Notes: a model not told the origin generated them from the letters alone. DNA of 64,000 bases from CAWCTD01 sp963798455 (GCA_963798455.1 CAWCTD010000004.1:186001-250000); one strand, 5' to 3'. Positions 17,858-27,264 are shown, counted from the stretch's first letter. Made by a program: numbers and translations.

Positions 17858-19392
17858 ATGTACCAGGTCATCGCCAGGAAATACAGGCCGCAGAACTTCG
17901 CCGAGCTGGTCAGCCAGGAGCACGTCAAGACCACGCTCGAGAACGCCATCCTCCAGAACCGGATCGCGCACGGCTACATCTTCTCGGGGCAGCGCGGCAC
18001 GGGAAAGACGAGCGTCGCCCGCATCCTGGCGCGCTGCCTGAACTGCGTCGAAGGTCCCACGGCAACCCCCTGCGGCGTCTTGCGCAAGCTGCCTCGAGAT
18101 CGCCGCCGGCAACACGGTGGACGTCATCGAGATCGACGCTGCCTCCAACCGCGGCATCAACGAGATGCGCGAACTGCGGGAGAACGTGCGCTACCGGCCC
18201 GCCCGCGACCGCTACAAGGTCTTCATCGTCGACGAGGCGCACCAGATCACCAGCGAGGCGTTCAACGCTTTGTTGAAGACGCTCGAAGAACCGCCGGAGT
18301 GGGTCGTGTTCGTGCTCTGCACCACCGAGGCGCACAAGATCCCCGCCACCATCGCCTCGCGCTGCCAGCACTTCAGCTTTCGCTCGGTCGATTTCGAGGA
18401 CGTAGTGGCAGGATGGAGTGGATCTGCGGCCAGGAGGGGATACAGGCAGACGCGGAGGTGCTGGCGGTGCTGGCCCAGGCCGGCGAGGGCAGCGTGCGCG
18501 ATTCGCTTTCCGCTCTGGACCAGGCCATCGCTTGCTGCGGCAGCGAGCTGAAGGCGGCCGAGGTGCGCGCACTGCTGGGCGCCTTTTCGCTCGATTCCCT
18601 GCAACAGGTAACCGAGGCCCTGGCTTCGTCCGACTCCCGGCGGATGCTCGAAGTGGTGGCGGACATGGAACGCAACGGCCACAACTTGCAGCAATTCTGC
18701 CGTGAATTGGCCGCGATACTTCCGCAACCTGATCGTGGCCAAGATCGCAGGCAAGGAAACCCGGTCTGATCGCCGCTTCTCCCGGCGAGCGCGAGCGCCT
18801 GGCCCAGATCGCGGCCGGCTTCACCGAAGAGGATCTCACGCGGTATCTTCACCTGGCGCTCGGCCTCTACGGCGACTTGCAGCGATCCACTCAGCCACGG
18901 CTGCACATGGAGATCGGGCTGCTGCGAATGGTCCAGGCCGGCAAACTGCTTCCCATCGAAGAGGCGCTCTCGATGATCGGGGGAACGCCCGCTCCCAAAG
19001 GCTCGCCGCAGCAGTCGAAACCGCAAAGCGCGCCGAGCGGCTGGCAGGGAAAACTTCAGCGCGCTTTCACCGATCTGAAGATGCCCTACTCGGCGGACGC
19101 GATTCAGCATTCGCAAGTCACCGAGAGCCCCGAGGGCTTGAAGATCGAGTCGCCTGCGGATTTCAAGCTTGCCTTGCGCAAGGCCGAGCTTCAGAAGGCG
19201 CTACAGCACCTGGGAGAGGCAGGCATGAAGTTCTCTATCGCCTATGTGGAGGGAGGGCCGGTCGCGGCCGCGGGACCGGCGCTCGAGGGAGACGAGGAAC
19301 TCACCCGTCGCGCCCTCTCCCATCCGGAGGTCCAGCGATTTCGCGAGACGCTCGGGGGGCAGGTCCGCACGGTCCGGGATTTGAAAGAATAG
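17858..19392 (+). CDS. dnaX: DNA polymerase III subunit gamma/tau, interrupted by four frameshifts
   Basis: Clamp-loader ATPase. The start MYQVIARKYRPQNFAELVSQ and Walker A (GQRGTGKTS) are in one frame. An extra T near 18080 breaks the zinc module (expected CGVCASCLE). The next frame carries IDAASNRGINEMR, Walker B (VFIVDEAHQ) and the arginine finger (IASRCQHFSF). A base is missing near 18411, returning to the first frame (GSVRDSLSALDQA). Extra bases near 18710 (expected ELARYFRNL) and near 18762 shift it again, before the tail from 18770 to 19392. None of the sites is a slippery heptamer of the programmed type. As the gene is essential, assembly or sequencing error is the likeliest explanation. 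Confidence 0.85.
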
Positions 19393-19406
19393 GCTCAGGA
19401 GCACCC

Positions 19407-19715
19407 ATGAAACTACCCGGCAACATGCAGGCGATGATGAAGCAGGCCCAAGATATGCAGCAGCGCCTCCAAAACGAGATCGCGCAGGTTCGCGTGGAGG
19501 CCTCCGCGGGCGGCGGCATGGTCACTGTCCAGATGAGCGGCCAGAAGAATGTACTGGGGGTCAAGATCGATCCCGAGGTCGCCGGCGATGTGGAAATGCT
19601 GCAAGACATGGTCATGGCAGCCTGCAACGAGGCCTCCAAGAAGGTGGATGAGGCTATCCAGCAGAAGACCAGCGGCTTGCTGGGCGGGCTGGGTCTGCCT
19701 CCTGGTTTGTTCTAG
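19407..19715 (+). CDS. YbaB/EbfC family nucleoid-associated protein
   Basis: 102 residues starting MKLPGNMQAMMKQAQDMQQR. The start has CAGGAG upstream. The family core is clear: an N-terminal helix, then VEASAGGGMVTVQMSGQKNV and LGVKIDPEV, followed by a helix ending with QQKTSGLLGGLGLPPGLF-type glycine-rich tail. The dimer binds DNA. The order dnaX-ybaB-recR is widely conserved in bacteria, supporting the assignment. Starts 15 bases after the dnaX stop. Confidence 0.95.
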   Translation: MKLPGNMQAMMKQAQDMQQRLQNEIAQVRVEASAGGGMVTVQMSGQKNVLGVKIDPEVAGDVEMLQDMVMAACNEASKKVDEAIQQKTSGLLGGLGLPPGLF

Positions 19716-19718
19716 CTT

Positions 19719-20318
19719 ATGCCTGACTTCGCCGAGCCACTCGCGCGGCTCATACAGGAATTCAAGCGGCTTCCCGGCATCGGACAAAAGTCGGCTCAAC
19801 GGCTCGCCTTCCATGTCCTGCGCGGAACCAGGGAAGATGCCCAGCGGCTGGTCGAGGCCGTTCTGGACGTCAAGAACAAGCTGGGGCTGTGCCCGGTGTG
19901 CAACAACATCAGCGAAAGCGATCTGTGCCCCTTCTGTCTGGATCCTCACCGCGACCGGGCGGTCATCTGCGTGGTCGAGGAGCCCCACAGTATCATTCCG
20001 GTGGAGACCACGCGGCAGTTCCAGGGCCTGTACCACGTGCTGCACGGCGCCATATCTCCGCTGCGCGGGGTTGGACCGGATCAGTTGAAGATCAAGAATC
20101 TGCTCGAACGTCTTGAGGGTTCCGAGGTGCGGGAGATCATCCTGGCCACCAACCCCAACGTGGAAGGGGAAGCGACCGCGGCCTACCTGGCACGCCTCCT
20201 GAAGCCGCTGGGCCTAAAGGTGACGCGCATCGCCATGGGCATCCCCGTGGGCAGCGACCTGGAGTTCGCCGACGAAGTGACTATGACCAAGTCCCTGGAG
20301 AACCGGCGCGAACTGTAG
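19719..20318 (+). CDS. recR: Recombination mediator RecR
   Basis: 199 residues, full family length. Features in order: helix-hairpin-helix (FKRLPGIGQKSAQRLAFHVL, residues 11-30), C4 zinc finger (CPVCNNISESDLCPFC, about 58-73), then a Toprim domain (VICVVEEPHSIIPVE) and the C-terminal segment LEFADEVTMTKSLENRREL. Acts with RecO/RecF to load RecA at gaps. Starts 3 bases after the ybaB stop, so translation is coupled. Confidence 0.97.
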   Translation: MPDFAEPLARLIQEFKRLPGIGQKSAQRLAFHVLRGTREDAQRLVEAVLDVKNKLGLCPVCNNISESDLCPFCLDPHRDRAVICVVEEPHSIIPVETTRQFQGLYHVLHGAISPLRGVGPDQLKIKNLLERLEGSEVREIILATNPNVEGEATAAYLARLLKPLGLKVTRIAMGIPVGSDLEFADEVTMTKSLENRREL

Positions 20319-20339
20319 GGACTTGCGCGTCGCGAGACT

Positions 20340-21431
20340 CTACAGCGCGTCGACGATGGCCGCGGTCATTTCCCGTGTCGTGGCCGCGCCCCCCATGTCG
20401 GGGGTCCGCACTCCGCCCTTCCGGATCACGGCAGCGACGGCCTGCTCGATCTGCAGCGCCATGGGCGCCTCGCCGAGCCATTCCAGCATCATCTTCGCCG
20501 CCAGGATGGAGGCGATGGGGTTCACCGTGCTGTGACCGGCCATGCTGGGGGCCGAGCCGTGTGTCGGCTCAAAGACCGCGTACTTGAGCCCGATGTTGCC
20601 GCTGTAACCGAAGCCCACGCCCCCGACCAGTTGTGTGCACACGCTGGACAAAATGTCGCCAAACAGGTTGGTGGTCACAATCACATCGAAGTCCTCGGGG
20701 TTCTTCAGCAGGTAGAAGCAAGCCGCATCGATGCGGATATCTTCGAATGCAATCTGCGGGTAGTGTGACGCTACTTCTTTGGCCTGTTCGAGAAACAGGC
20801 CGCAGGTGGCGCGCAGGACGTTGGCCTTGTGGATGGCGGTCACCTTGCGCCGCTGGTTGCGCATGGCGTACTCGAAGGCCGCGCTCACGATGCGCCGCGA
20901 ACCCTCCCGCGTGACGCTCCTCACGGAGATGGCCGCGTTGGGAGGCACGCGGGCCATCGCCGGCTCCTCGAACAGCCGTTCCGGAACGCGCGCGAACTCC
21001 ACCCCGATGTACATGCCCTCGGTGTTCTCCCGGAACACAACGATGTCCGTGATGTCGCGATAATTGAGGGGATTGCCAGGAAACGCCTTGCAGGGCCGCA
21101 GGCAGACATAGAGGTCGAGCAACTGCCGCATGCTCACGATGGGGCTTCGGTAGGCCAGGCGCCGGCCCTGGAACTCCGGGGCGAGCTCACGCTCCTCCTC
21201 CGATACGGGTTTGGACGTGATGGCGCCGAAGAATGCGCAGTCCGTGGAGCGCAAGAGCTTGATGGTGCGCTCCGGAAGAGGGTCCCCTTCCTTCCTCCAG
21301 AACTCCCAACCTACGTCGCCGTGGATGTAGTCGGCTTCAAAGCCGGCGGCGTCGAGCACGACTCGCGCGGCTTCGCAAATCTCCGGGCCGATACCGTCTC
21401 CCGGCAGCCAGGCGATCCGATGTCTGGACAT
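20340..21431 (-). CDS. Isocitrate/isopropylmalate family dehydrogenase
   Basis: 363 residues, starting at ATG 21429-21431 with GGGAG upstream. This begins MSRHRIAWLPGDGIGPEI, the classic family N-terminus. The substrate loop RPCKAFPGNPLNYRDITDIVVFRENTEG, the KANVLRATCGLF motif, and the metal-binding region (DAACFYLLKNPEDFDVIVTTNLFGDILSS) are all present. The C-terminal nucleotide region is FEPTHGSAPSMAG. NAD-dependent oxidative decarboxylation of a 2-hydroxy acid is expected. Substrate (isocitrate, isopropylmalate, tartrate or homoisocitrate) cannot be fixed from sequence alone. Convergent with recR; the following minus-strand neighbour upstream is another dehydrogenase. Confidence 0.88.
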   Translation of the reverse strand: MSRHRIAWLPGDGIGPEICEAARVVLDAAGFEADYIHGDVGWEFWRKEGDPLPERTIKLLRSTDCAFFGAITSKPVSEEERELAPEFQGRRLAYRSPIVSMRQLLDLYVCLRPCKAFPGNPLNYRDITDIVVFRENTEGMYIGVEFARVPERLFEEPAMARVPPNAAISVRSVTREGSRRIVSAAFEYAMRNQRRKVTAIHKANVLRATCGLFLEQAKEVASHYPQIAFEDIRIDAACFYLLKNPEDFDVIVTTNLFGDILSSVCTQLVGGVGFGYSGNIGLKYAVFEPTHGSAPSMAGHSTVNPIASILAAKMMLEWLGEAPMALQIEQAVAAVIRKGGVRTPDMGGAATTREMTAAIVDAL

Positions 21432-21504
21432 AGAAGCTCCCGCAAAGGCCCGCCGTTGCCGCGCCCCTGCGACTTGCCCCCCAATGATAGTACAACCCGC
21501 CTGC

Positions 21505-22485
21505 TCAGTAGCCTTTCCCGCGATCGACAAGGTTCAGCAGGGACTCGCCAGCGACAAAGCGCCGGAGGTTCTCGGCGAACAGCGCCACCAGCCGGATCTG
21601 GCGATCCGGACCCCATCCGGAAGTGTGCGCGGTCATGACCACGTTCGGGCAGTCGAAGATCGGGTGTTCGGGCGGGGGCGGCTCCTCGGGGAACACGTCC
21701 AAACCCGCGCCCGCGATCCAGCCCTCTTTCAGGGCCTTCACCAGGGCCATGTCGTCGAAGAGCTTGCCGCGCGAGAGGGCCAGGAAATACGCGGTCCTCT
21801 TCATCCGCCGGAAGACCTCCTGGTTGAACATGCGCTCAGTGGCCGGGGTGAGGGGAGCGGCGGCCACGAGCACATCCACTTGCGCCGCCATCTCCATAAA
21901 CCAGGACGGATCGCGGAGTTCCTCAACGTACTCAGGCTTCACCTCCGCTTTGTCGGTCGTGCCGACCACCTTCATTTCGAAGCCGTAGTGGGCCTTCCGG
22001 GCCAGAGCCTTGCCGATGCCGCCCATGCCCGCGATCCCCATGGTTCGCCCGGCCAATTCGGAGTGGTGGTCCGATTTCATCGTCCCCACCGGGTTCATGC
22101 TGCGCTTGAGGAACTGCGGAATGTAGTACTTGCTGATACCCCGGGTCAGGCAGAGGAGCATCCCCAGCGCCGTCTCCGCGATGGCGGGAGCGAATGTGCC
22201 GGAGTAGTTGGTCATTGGGACCGGGCACTTCAGCACAGCTTCATCCACATGGTCGAGGCCCGCCGCACCGGCCTGAATCCACTTCAGCCTGGGAGCCAGC
22301 GCCAGGTCCTCGGCGCGCAGGTCGCCGTAAACCACATCGGCGACCGGGAGTTGGCGGTGGAATTCCTCTCTTGTCCCGCACAGAGCGATCTCGGCGGCCC
22401 CTGGCGGGAGTCCCGCCTGGATGCGGGCAACCTCTTCCGGCTCAAAAGGATACATCGTGACCACGCGCAACGGTTCTTGGCTCAT
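21505..22485 (-). CDS. D-2-hydroxyacid dehydrogenase family protein
   Basis: 326 residues, chosen start ATG 22483-22485 with AAGGA upstream. The NAD-binding Rossmann motif is GIAGMGGIGKALARKA. Catalytic Arg lies in ALSRGKLFDD, Glu in GLDVFPEEPPPP and His in MTAHTSGWG, giving the normal R-E-H triad with slightly unusual surroundings. Likely reduces a 2-keto acid or oxidises a 2-hydroxy acid. It is upstream of, and on the same strand as, the isocitrate/isopropylmalate-type dehydrogenase, 73 bp apart, suggesting a shared catabolic route. Confidence 0.87.
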   Translation of the reverse strand: MSQEPLRVVTMYPFEPEEVARIQAGLPPGAAEIALCGTREEFHRQLPVADVVYGDLRAEDLALAPRLKWIQAGAAGLDHVDEAVLKCPVPMTNYSGTFAPAIAETALGMLLCLTRGISKYYIPQFLKRSMNPVGTMKSDHHSELAGRTMGIAGMGGIGKALARKAHYGFEMKVVGTTDKAEVKPEYVEELRDPSWFMEMAAQVDVLVAAAPLTPATERMFNQEVFRRMKRTAYFLALSRGKLFDDMALVKALKEGWIAGAGLDVFPEEPPPPEHPIFDCPNVVMTAHTSGWGPDRQIRLVALFAENLRRFVAGESLLNLVDRGKGY

Positions 22486-22554
22486 GTTTCCTTGGCCCAT
22501 TATCGCCTGTGTGCTACCCTGAAAGTGCAATACGTCAGGAGGAGCAGAGTTTCT

Positions 22555-23077
22555 ATGTTGCGTTCTCACGCCCTGCGGTGGCTGTTCACGCTGAGCTTCC
22601 CGTTGCTTGCTGCTCATGGAGCCTTCGCCCAGGCGAAGGTCGGAATCATCAACACCCAAGTCGCCTTGTCCCAGACGGCCGAGATCAAGAAGGCGCAGGC
22701 GGACCTTGAGGCCAAGTACAAGCCCCGCCAGGACCAAATGGCGAAGCTCCAGAAGGATCTGGACGCAATCAACCAGCAGTTGAGCCTGGGTGACAAGCTC
22801 ACCGGGTCAGCGCAGGCCGATCTCACCACGCAGGGACAGCGCAAGCAGCGCGATTTGCAACGGCTCACCGAGGACTTGCAGGCGGACGTGGACCGCGAGC
22901 GCACCGATGTCATCACCAAGTGCAGTGAGAGAATGCGGGGCATCGTGGCCAAACTGGCGGAAGAAAAGGGTCTGGACGTTCGTGATCGACACCGTTAACA
23001 CGATCTATTTCAAGCCAGCCCTGGATATCACAAAGGAAGCCACGGCCGCATACGACACGGCCTATCCCGCCAAGTAA
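22555..23077 (+). CDS. OmpH/Skp-like periplasmic chaperone, frameshifted near its end
   Basis: Starts at ATG 22555 behind AGGAGGAG. A signal peptide ends AHGAFAQA. The mature part (KVGIINTQVALSQTAEIKKA) and a long charged helical region (about residues 45-135) are typical of Skp/OmpH, which hold unfolded outer-membrane proteins. Near 22979 an extra G shifts the frame: the first frame reads KGLDVRDRHR-stop. The other continues VIDTVNTIYFKPALDITKEA, the expected family C-terminus, to 23077. The product is either truncated by about 30 residues or the base is an error. Confidence 0.8.
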
Positions 23078-23082
23078 CAGCC

Positions 23083-23538
23083 ATGCGCGGCTATCTGGAA
23101 GGATACGGCGCCGGCGAGGAGAAGCGCGAGAGGCTGATTCACCGTGTCTTGCTTGTGGTCGTGTTGCTCCTGGCGCTCGGAGGCACGCTCTATTTCGTCT
23201 TCCGGAACTACACGGAGTCGCGGCAAGCCGAGCGGTTTTTCGATCTGCTGCGCAAACAGGACTACCGTGCCGCTTACGCTCTGTGGGGCTGCACCGAAGC
23301 GAGCCCTTGCCGCGACTACACTATGCAAAAGTTCCTGGAAGATTGGGGCCCGAAGAGCCAACACGCGGACCTGTCCGGGTTGAAGATCACGCACACGCGC
23401 GGCTGCAGTTCGGGCGTGATCATCGAGGCCAGCTTCGGCCTCGGGCGGACGGAGTACTTGTGGGTGGACCGCGAGAACAAGAATCTGGGCTTCGCCCCCT
23501 GGCCGGTTTGCAATCCCCGCCTCCCCAAGCAGCCGTAG
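23083..23538 (+). CDS. Hypothetical single-pass membrane protein
   Basis: 151 residues. A basic cytoplasmic N-terminus is followed by one transmembrane helix (about 22-44, LLVVVLLLALGGTLYFVF) and a soluble domain of 105 residues with four cysteines (GCTEASPC, RGCSS, VCNPR), which suggests disulfides outside the membrane. No family recognised. Starts 5 bases after the ompH stop, probably in the same operon. Confidence 0.65.
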   Translation: MRGYLEGYGAGEEKRERLIHRVLLVVVLLLALGGTLYFVFRNYTESRQAERFFDLLRKQDYRAAYALWGCTEASPCRDYTMQKFLEDWGPKSQHADLSGLKITHTRGCSSGVIIEASFGLGRTEYLWVDRENKNLGFAPWPVCNPRLPKQP

Positions 23539-23556
23539 GGTGGCTGTAGCCGGGTT

Positions 23557-24777
23557 TTAGAGGATGGGGAGCAGCACTTCTTCCGTGGTTGGGACGGGCT
23601 TTACCTCTCTGTAAACGACCTTCAGCAGCGGAGGCGAGATGATGGTGGTGGCCACCGCCATGAACACCGCGACTCCGTAGGCCTCCTGTCCGATAGCGCC
23701 CAACGCCAGCCCAAGCTGGGCCACGACCATGCCGACTTCACCGCGCGGGATCATGCCCACCCCGATACGAAGAGCATCGGTTCGGCCCAGGCGCCAGGCC
23801 GCCAGCCCGCAACCCGCGAACTTGGACAGCAAGGCAGCCGCGAGGACCAGCAGAGCCAGGGTCAGGACTCGCGGGTCGGAGAACAACCGCAGGTCTACGT
23901 GAAGGCCAATGCCCACGAGGAAGAACGGCACGAGCAATTCCGAAACGCCCTGCGCCAGGTGATGGACGCGAGGCTCCACGTGCTCGCCCAGCGCCATGCC
24001 CGCCAGGAAGGCTCCGACAATGGCGGCCACGCCGATGTACACCGCCAGCAGGGACAGGGCGAAGAGAAGCACCAGCGCGAGGGCGAATTCAGCCTCGGCG
24101 AGCTGGAGCCTGTCCTGGACCTTGCGGACCACGCGCCCCGCGGCCTTCGGACCCCAGACCGCCATCACCACCGTGAAGCCGGCGGCCAGAATGGTGGTCA
24201 GAAGGATTTCCGCGACGTTGACGCTGCCCCGCGCCAGGCTGCTGACCACAGCCAGGACCAGCAGTCCCTGCACGTCATCAATCACAGCCGCCGCCAGGAT
24301 TACTTTACTGGACCGCTCCGCCAGCAGGCCCCGGGAGGCCAGCACGCGCGCGGTGATGCCGACGCTGGTCGCGACCATGGTGGCCCCCATGAAGAAGGCC
24401 TCGATTTGTCCCTTCCCCCAGAGAATCATCAGGCCCCAGCCCATCAGGAGGGGCAGAATCACGCCGCTGGTGGCCACCAAAGTAGCCGTGCCGCCCACGC
24501 GCATCAACTCCGAGGCCCTCACCTCGAGGCCTACGCGAAACAGCAGGAACATGGCGCCCAGCTCGGCGAGGGTCGAGAGCAGATCGTTGGGAGCAATCCA
24601 GGCCAGCACGCTTGGTCCGAGCAGCACCCCGGCCAGGATTTCGCCGACAATCCCGGGCAGTTTGATTCTCTCGCACAGTTCCGCCAGCAGCTTTGCCGTC
24701 CCGAAGACGAGCAGCATGGCGAACGGTATCCGCACGTCTCCCACGAGCAGAAGGGCGAGATGGTTCAGTGGAGTCAT
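23557..24777 (-). CDS. Cation:proton antiporter (CPA2/Kef-like)
   Basis: 406 residues from ATG 24775-24777, about 12 transmembrane helices. Family motifs include ELCERIKLPGIVGEILAGVLLGP near residue 35 and FRVGLEVR. Helices with GATMVATSVGITARVLA and AAAVIDDVQGLLVLAVV carry the paired aspartate, and GMIPRGEVGMVVAQLGL follows. It would exchange Na+ or K+ for protons. No RCK/TrkA-N or CASP domain follows, so it is the transmembrane unit alone. It lies downstream of two small genes that follow amt. Confidence 0.9.
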   Translation of the reverse strand: MTPLNHLALLLVGDVRIPFAMLLVFGTAKLLAELCERIKLPGIVGEILAGVLLGPSVLAWIAPNDLLSTLAELGAMFLLFRVGLEVRASELMRVGGTATLVATSGVILPLLMGWGLMILWGKGQIEAFFMGATMVATSVGITARVLASRGLLAERSSKVILAAAVIDDVQGLLVLAVVSSLARGSVNVAEILLTTILAAGFTVVMAVWGPKAAGRVVRKVQDRLQLAEAEFALALVLLFALSLLAVYIGVAAIVGAFLAGMALGEHVEPRVHHLAQGVSELLVPFFLVGIGLHVDLRLFSDPRVLTLALLVLAAALLSKFAGCGLAAWRLGRTDALRIGVGMIPRGEVGMVVAQLGLALGAIGQEAYGVAVFMAVATTIISPPLLKVVYREVKPVPTTEEVLLPIL

Positions 24778-24784
24778 TGCCGCG

Positions 24785-24925
24785 TCAAGATCTGTGAGCC
24801 GCCCGCCGCCAGTTCCAGAGGGCCAGCGCACCGGTTCCCAGCACGACGGGCGCGACCGGCGCGCCGCTCCAGAGTAGAAAGATCCAGGCCACCAGCGCCG
24901 CCGTCAGAAAAACGTTCCACTTCAT
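24785..24925 (-). CDS. Small membrane protein (46 residues)
   Basis: MKWNVFLTAALVAWIFLLWS begins a frame with two hydrophobic stretches and a basic tail (NWRRAAHRS). It starts inside the ATGA overlap with the upstream gene's stop (24922-24925), so it is likely translated by coupling. It ends 7 bases before the antiporter start. Possibly a small accessory subunit of the antiporter; that is inference. Confidence 0.5.
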   Translation of the reverse strand: MKWNVFLTAALVAWIFLLWSGAPVAPVVLGTGALALWNWRRAAHRS

Positions 24926-25437
24926 CGCAGCACCGCCGTCAGGGCGAGCACGGCGACTATCACCAGCAAGCCCAGCGCCGGGGCTAGCAGCGGTTTGGTC
25001 CAAGCGGGCTTCTGTGTGCCCTCGCGCATCAGCCGTCGGATTTCCCGCAACTGCGTTCGCGCCAGCGAAAGCTCCCAGGCGCTGCGCGCCAACCGCACGG
25101 CGTTGAGCGTCTCCTGCTCGGCGCGGGGCAACGCGCGGAGGCGGTACAGCAACTCGGAGTACTTCAACTGCGCGAAGAAATGGCCGGGATCCAGCCGCAC
25201 CGCCGCCTCCAAGGCGTCCATCGACTTGTAAGCTTCATAATTCATGGCGTAGGCCATGCCGAGGCAGGTGCGGAGGTCGGCCGAGGAAGGGTTTTCCGCA
25301 CAGGCCTGTTCGAGCCGGACGATGCCATCCGCGAGTTCCTCGGGAGGCACGGTGTGCGGGTCCCGCCAGGGAAAGGGCAGCACCCGCACCTCTTGCGCGG
25401 GCGCCTGGGGTGTAACTGTTTGCAGTTGTGCCACCAT
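24922..25437 (-). CDS. TPR-like protein with C-terminal membrane anchor
   Basis: 171 residues. The middle (about 40-130) is helical with tetratricopeptide-like spacing (LRTCLGMAYAMNYEAYKSMD, LEAAVRLDPGHFFAQLKYSE). The C-terminus has one transmembrane helix (LLAPALGLLVIVAVLALTAVL). Located 3 bases after the amt stop, so it is cotranslated with the ammonium transporter. It could act as a scaffold, but no specific role can be shown. Confidence 0.65.
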   Translation of the reverse strand: MVAQLQTVTPQAPAQEVRVLPFPWRDPHTVPPEELADGIVRLEQACAENPSSADLRTCLGMAYAMNYEAYKSMDALEAAVRLDPGHFFAQLKYSELLYRLRALPRAEQETLNAVRLARSAWELSLARTQLREIRRLMREGTQKPAWTKPLLAPALGLLVIVAVLALTAVLR

Positions 25438-25440
25438 GGC

Positions 25441-27063
25441 TCACCTCCCAATCGCGCTGGCTTTGATCTCGAACTCCGGGTAGCCTAGAGCGCCCATTTC
25501 AGGCATGTCGAGGCCCTCCATTTCCGCCTTGGCCGACACTCTCTGCCCGACGATCACGTCCACCAATACGCCGAAGACGAAAGTGGCGACGAAGACCACG
25601 CCCACCAGAGCCGACACGCCGATCAACTGTGCCACGAGCTGGCTGGAATCCCCAAAGAACAGGCCTGTAACCGAGCCGTTGACCCCGTTCCAGGAGCCGC
25701 CATAGTTGCTTCTGCCGTCGGCGAACAGACCCACCGAGATAACGCCCCAAATCCCGTTGGTGCCGTGCACGGAGATGGCGCCGACCGGGTCGTCGACCTT
25801 CATCTTGCGCTCGACGAACTCGACCGAGAGGCAGACCAGCCCGCCGGCAACCAGTCCGATGATCACCGCGCAAACCGGGTTGACAAAACCGCAGGGGGCC
25901 GTAATGGCCACCAGCCCGGCGAGCAGCCCGTTGCCCGACATCGAGGCGTCCGGCTTGCCATAGCGCATCCACATGTAGAGCATGGCGCCGAAGCCTCCCG
26001 CCATGCCCGCAAGCATGGTGTTGACCGCGATGGATCCGATGCGAAGACTGCCGTTGCCGGAAGCGCCCAGCGTCGAGCCAGGGTTGAACCCGAACCACCC
26101 GAAGGCCAGGATGAAGCAGCCGGTGAGCACCAGCACGATGTCATGGCCGGGGATGGCGTTGGGCTTTCCATCGCGGCTGAACTTGCCGATCCTCGGGCCG
26201 ATCAGGATGGCCATGGCCAACGCCGAAAGTCCTCCCACGGCGTGCACCACGCCCGAGCCGGCGAAGTCGACGTAGCCGTGCCCGAGCCCGAAATTCGCTC
26301 CCAGGTTGGCCAGCCAGCCACCGCCCCAGGCCCAGTTAGCGAACATCGGATAGGTGAACGCGCCCATCAGGAACGAGGAGATTAGGAACGCCGAGAACTT
26401 CCAGCGTTCGGCGGCGGAGCCGGTCACGATGGTCAGCGCCGTGTCCATGAAGACCATCTGGAACAGGAAGACGACCATCACCGACACGTCGTAGGTCCCC
26501 GCGTGCATCAGGAAGAAACCGTTCTGCCCGAAGAGGCCGAACGGCTTGCCGAACAAATTGAGGACGAGCTCGGAACTCAACGGCGGAGTGCCGCCCAGGT
26601 TGCCGATGGCGCCCACCCCGCCCATCTGGAGCGGGAAGCCGATCAGCCAGTAGGCCAGCATGCCCACGCCGTAGACCATGAAGTTCATCATCATGGTGTG
26701 ATTGGCGTTCTTGGCGCGGCACAACCCCGTCTCGACCACCGCGAAACCGGCCTGCATGAACATGACCAGGAAGCCGGTGACGAGCGTCCACATGAAGTTG
26801 ATGGCGATCTTGTTCTGTCCCACCTGGTTGACCACGTCCGCAATGGTGAGACCCTTCTTGGCGTCACTCACGGCCACGTCGGCGACGGTGCCGGTGAGCG
26901 AGCCATCCGGGTCGCCCTTGGCGCGCACTTCCGCCTTGGGCGCTTCCACTGCTTTGAGGTCAGCATCCGTGATGGGAACCGGCGCGGCCGCGGGTGGCGC
27001 TTGAGCCCATCCCACGGCGGCCAGGGCGAGCCATGCCAGCGTGATGCATAGTCTTCGTCTCAT
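25441..27063 (-). CDS. amt: Ammonium transporter (Amt/Rh family), first copy
   Basis: 540 residues. An export signal (LAWLALAAVGWAQ) and a long linker of about 50 residues precede 11 transmembrane helices beginning at about residue 90. The pore twin histidines are in FAGSGVVHAVGG and ISVHGTNGIWG. The Amt signature FGFNPGSTLGASG is present. It conducts NH3/NH4+ into the cell. Together with a small membrane protein upstream and a TPR protein downstream it forms a minus-strand operon, and lies near a second amt with PII and GlnD. Confidence 0.95.
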   Translation of the reverse strand: MRRRLCITLAWLALAAVGWAQAPPAAAPVPITDADLKAVEAPKAEVRAKGDPDGSLTGTVADVAVSDAKKGLTIADVVNQVGQNKIAINFMWTLVTGFLVMFMQAGFAVVETGLCRAKNANHTMMMNFMVYGVGMLAYWLIGFPLQMGGVGAIGNLGGTPPLSSELVLNLFGKPFGLFGQNGFFLMHAGTYDVSVMVVFLFQMVFMDTALTIVTGSAAERWKFSAFLISSFLMGAFTYPMFANWAWGGGWLANLGANFGLGHGYVDFAGSGVVHAVGGLSALAMAILIGPRIGKFSRDGKPNAIPGHDIVLVLTGCFILAFGWFGFNPGSTLGASGNGSLRIGSIAVNTMLAGMAGGFGAMLYMWMRYGKPDASMSGNGLLAGLVAITAPCGFVNPVCAVIIGLVAGGLVCLSVEFVERKMKVDDPVGAISVHGTNGIWGVISVGLFADGRSNYGGSWNGVNGSVTGLFFGDSSQLVAQLIGVSALVGVVFVATFVFGVLVDVIVGQRVSAKAEMEGLDMPEMGALGYPEFEIKASAIGR

Positions 27064-27072
27064 CTCGATCTC

Positions 27073-27255
27073 CTATTGCCTCCAGATAGCGTTCTTCACG
27101 TAGGCGGGGTTGAGCAGCCCGATGATGCCGATCAGCGAGACGGCCAGACCCGCCAGCACAATCGCCAGGCGCGCGCCCGGCGAGTCGGCCATGATCAGGC
27201 TCAGCAGACTGATGACGAACCCCAGCATTGTCACTAGCAATCCTGCGATAGCCAT
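27073..27255 (-). CDS. Small membrane protein (60 residues)
   Basis: Two hydrophobic helices (LLVTMLGFVISLLSLIM and LAIVLAGLAVSLIGIIGLL) separated by a short loop. GGAGGAG precedes the ATG. It ends 9 bases before the amt start, so belongs to the same transcript. Homologs of unknown function often sit beside amt genes in acidobacteria is a possibility that I cannot verify here. Confidence 0.6.
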   Translation of the reverse strand: MAIAGLLVTMLGFVISLLSLIMADSPGARLAIVLAGLAVSLIGIIGLLNPAYVKNAIWRQ

Positions 27256-27264
27256 AGCTCCTCC

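Noticed and set aside
17858..19392. Programmed ribosomal frameshift producing dnaX gamma
   Set aside because: The four shifts lie at ordinary GC-rich sites without slippery heptamers or nearby signal structure, and they break the N-terminal ATPase domain.
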